Positions 5,629 through 6,401 of a stretch of 6,401 bases of DNA are shown here, one piece after another (position 1 is the first letter of the stretch; each line of letters opens with the position of its first letter). Source of the DNA: Bacteroidota bacterium (GTDB taxonomy: Bacteria; Bacteroidota; Bacteroidia; Chitinophagales; UBA10324); contig DMRR01000078.1 of NCBI GenBank assembly GCA_003455275.1, positions 1 to 6,401 of the forward strand, written 5' to 3'. The translations under genes and the position numbers were made by a program. The notes beneath the pieces are model-generated. The model did no database searches and was not told the origin of the DNA. It was given only the letters and a program-made list of their open reading frames with translations.

Positions 5629-6401
5629 ATGGAAAGACCAGTAAGAGTTAGATATGCGCCCAGCCCAACAGGTCCGCAACACCTCGGTGGCGTGCGAACA
5701 GCGTTGTATAATTATTTGTTTGCTCAAAAACAAAATGGAACATTCATCATTCGAATTGAAGACACGGACCAAACACGATTTGTGGAACGCGCAGAACAAT
5801 ACATGCTCGATGCACTGAAGTGGTGCGGGATTACTTACAATGAAGGTCCGGGAGTTGGCGGCGAGTATGGTCCGTACAAGCAAAGCGAGCGCAAGCATTT
5901 GTATCGTCAGTTTGCCGATCAGTTGATTGCAAGCGGTCATGCTTACTATGCGTTTGATACGCCCGAAGAATTAGAAGCCATGCGCGAGCGCATGAAATCA
6001 TCCGGAGTTCCGAATCCGCAGTATGGTGCAGTTACACGCGAGTATATGAAGAACTCATTGGTGCTTCCGGCTGATGAAGTTACGGCAAGATTGGAAAATG
6101 GAGATCAATATGTGATTCGAATCAAGATGCCGCGCAAGGAGGAAATAAAATTTCAGGACATGATTCGCGGCTGGGTAGTGTTTCAGAGTTCGCAGCTGGA
6201 TGATAAAGTTTTATTCAAGAGCGATGGAATGCCTACTTATCATCTCGCGAATGTGGTGGACGATTACCTCATGAAAATTTCTCATGTCATTCGCGGTGAA
6301 GAGTGGTTGCCTTCTGCGCCGCTGCATGTGATGCTGTACAGATATTTAGGTTGGGAAGAAGTGATGCCGCAGTTTGCACACCTGCCACTCATTCTTCGCC
6401 C
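5629..6401 (+). CDS. gltX: Glutamyl-tRNA synthetase, N-terminal part (partial)
   Basis: Class I aminoacyl-tRNA synthetase that charges tRNA-Glu with glutamate in the cytoplasm. The window holds the first 257 codons, about half the usual length of roughly 500; the frame is still open at the right edge, so the KMSKS loop and anticodon-binding domain lie outside. Start [15 protein letters not shown] matches the family N-terminus, supporting this ATG. The class I HIGH motif is [17 protein letters not shown] (16-32, HLGG at 18-21), followed by [12 protein letters not shown] (39-50), [12 protein letters not shown] (81-92) and the active-site stretch [20 protein letters not shown] (195-214) with [15 protein letters not shown] (219-233). 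The segment where E. coli GluRS carries zinc-binding cysteines reads [14 protein letters not shown] (105-118) with none, so this is a zinc-free type. GluRS is preferred over GlnRS because of the SPTG-x2-HLGG form and the bacterial context. Confidence 0.96.
   Translation, partial: MERPVRVRYAPSPTGPQHLGGVRTALYNYLFAQKQNGTFIIRIEDTDQTRFVERAEQYMLDALKWCGITYNEGPGVGGEYGPYKQSERKHLYRQFADQLIASGHAYYAFDTPEELEAMRERMKSSGVPNPQYGAVTREYMKNSLVLPADEVTARLENGDQYVIRIKMPRKEEIKFQDMIRGWVVFQSSQLDDKVLFKSDGMPTYHLANVVDDYLMKISHVIRGEEWLPSAPLHVMLYRYLGWEEVMPQFAHLPLILR

Noticed and set aside
5611..5940. 109-codon minus-strand frame opposite gltX
   Set aside because: It is antisense to the HIGH-motif region of GluRS, which is certain coding sequence.

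Overview
The window looks like ordinary chromosome from a member of the Bacteroidota, probably a Chitinophagales/Sphingobacteriia-like or uncultured relative. This rests on the style of the UvrA and GluRS sequences, an ECF sigma factor whose region 4.2 reads NTCLGRMRYALINIRR, AT-rich intergenic DNA, no clear Shine-Dalgarno sequences before the starts, and one element close to the Bacteroidota -7 box TAnnTTTG. There are no RNA genes, CRISPR arrays, insertion sequences or prophage genes.

Layout: (1) 2-178 (+) is the 3' end of an unidentified gene cut by the left edge. (2) 182-3082 (-) is a complete uvrA, the damage-recognition ATPase of nucleotide excision repair, convergent with gene 1 across 3 nt. 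(3) 3083-3293 is a divergent intergenic region with a perfect 12-bp palindrome and several short direct repeats. (4) 3294-3881 (+) is an ECF-type sigma-70 factor. (5) 3882-4123 is a 242-bp gap with a perfect 10-bp inverted repeat, 23-nt loop. (6) 4124-4363 (+) is a 79-residue acidic soluble protein that may be a zinc-less, membrane-free relative of anti-sigma N-terminal domains. (7) 4369-5457 (-) is an MscS-family mechanosensitive channel, convergent with gene 6 across 5 nt. (8) 5458-5628 is a divergent intergenic region with a degenerate heptamer array and two look-alike mini-hairpins with a shared TTGCAG core. (9) 5629-6401 (+) is the N-terminal 257 codons of gltX (glutamyl-tRNA synthetase), cut by the right edge.

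The genes do not form one pathway. uvrA (DNA repair), mscS (osmotic safety valve) and gltX (translation) are housekeeping loci on alternating strands. The only likely functional unit is the sigma factor and the small protein after it. They share orientation and a 9-mer (ACAATTCAT) upstream of both starts, so a sigma/regulator pair is a reasonable but unproven reading. No clearly new multi-gene system is visible. The best leads are the sigma/small-protein pair with its intervening stem-loop, and the REP-like hairpins before gltX.
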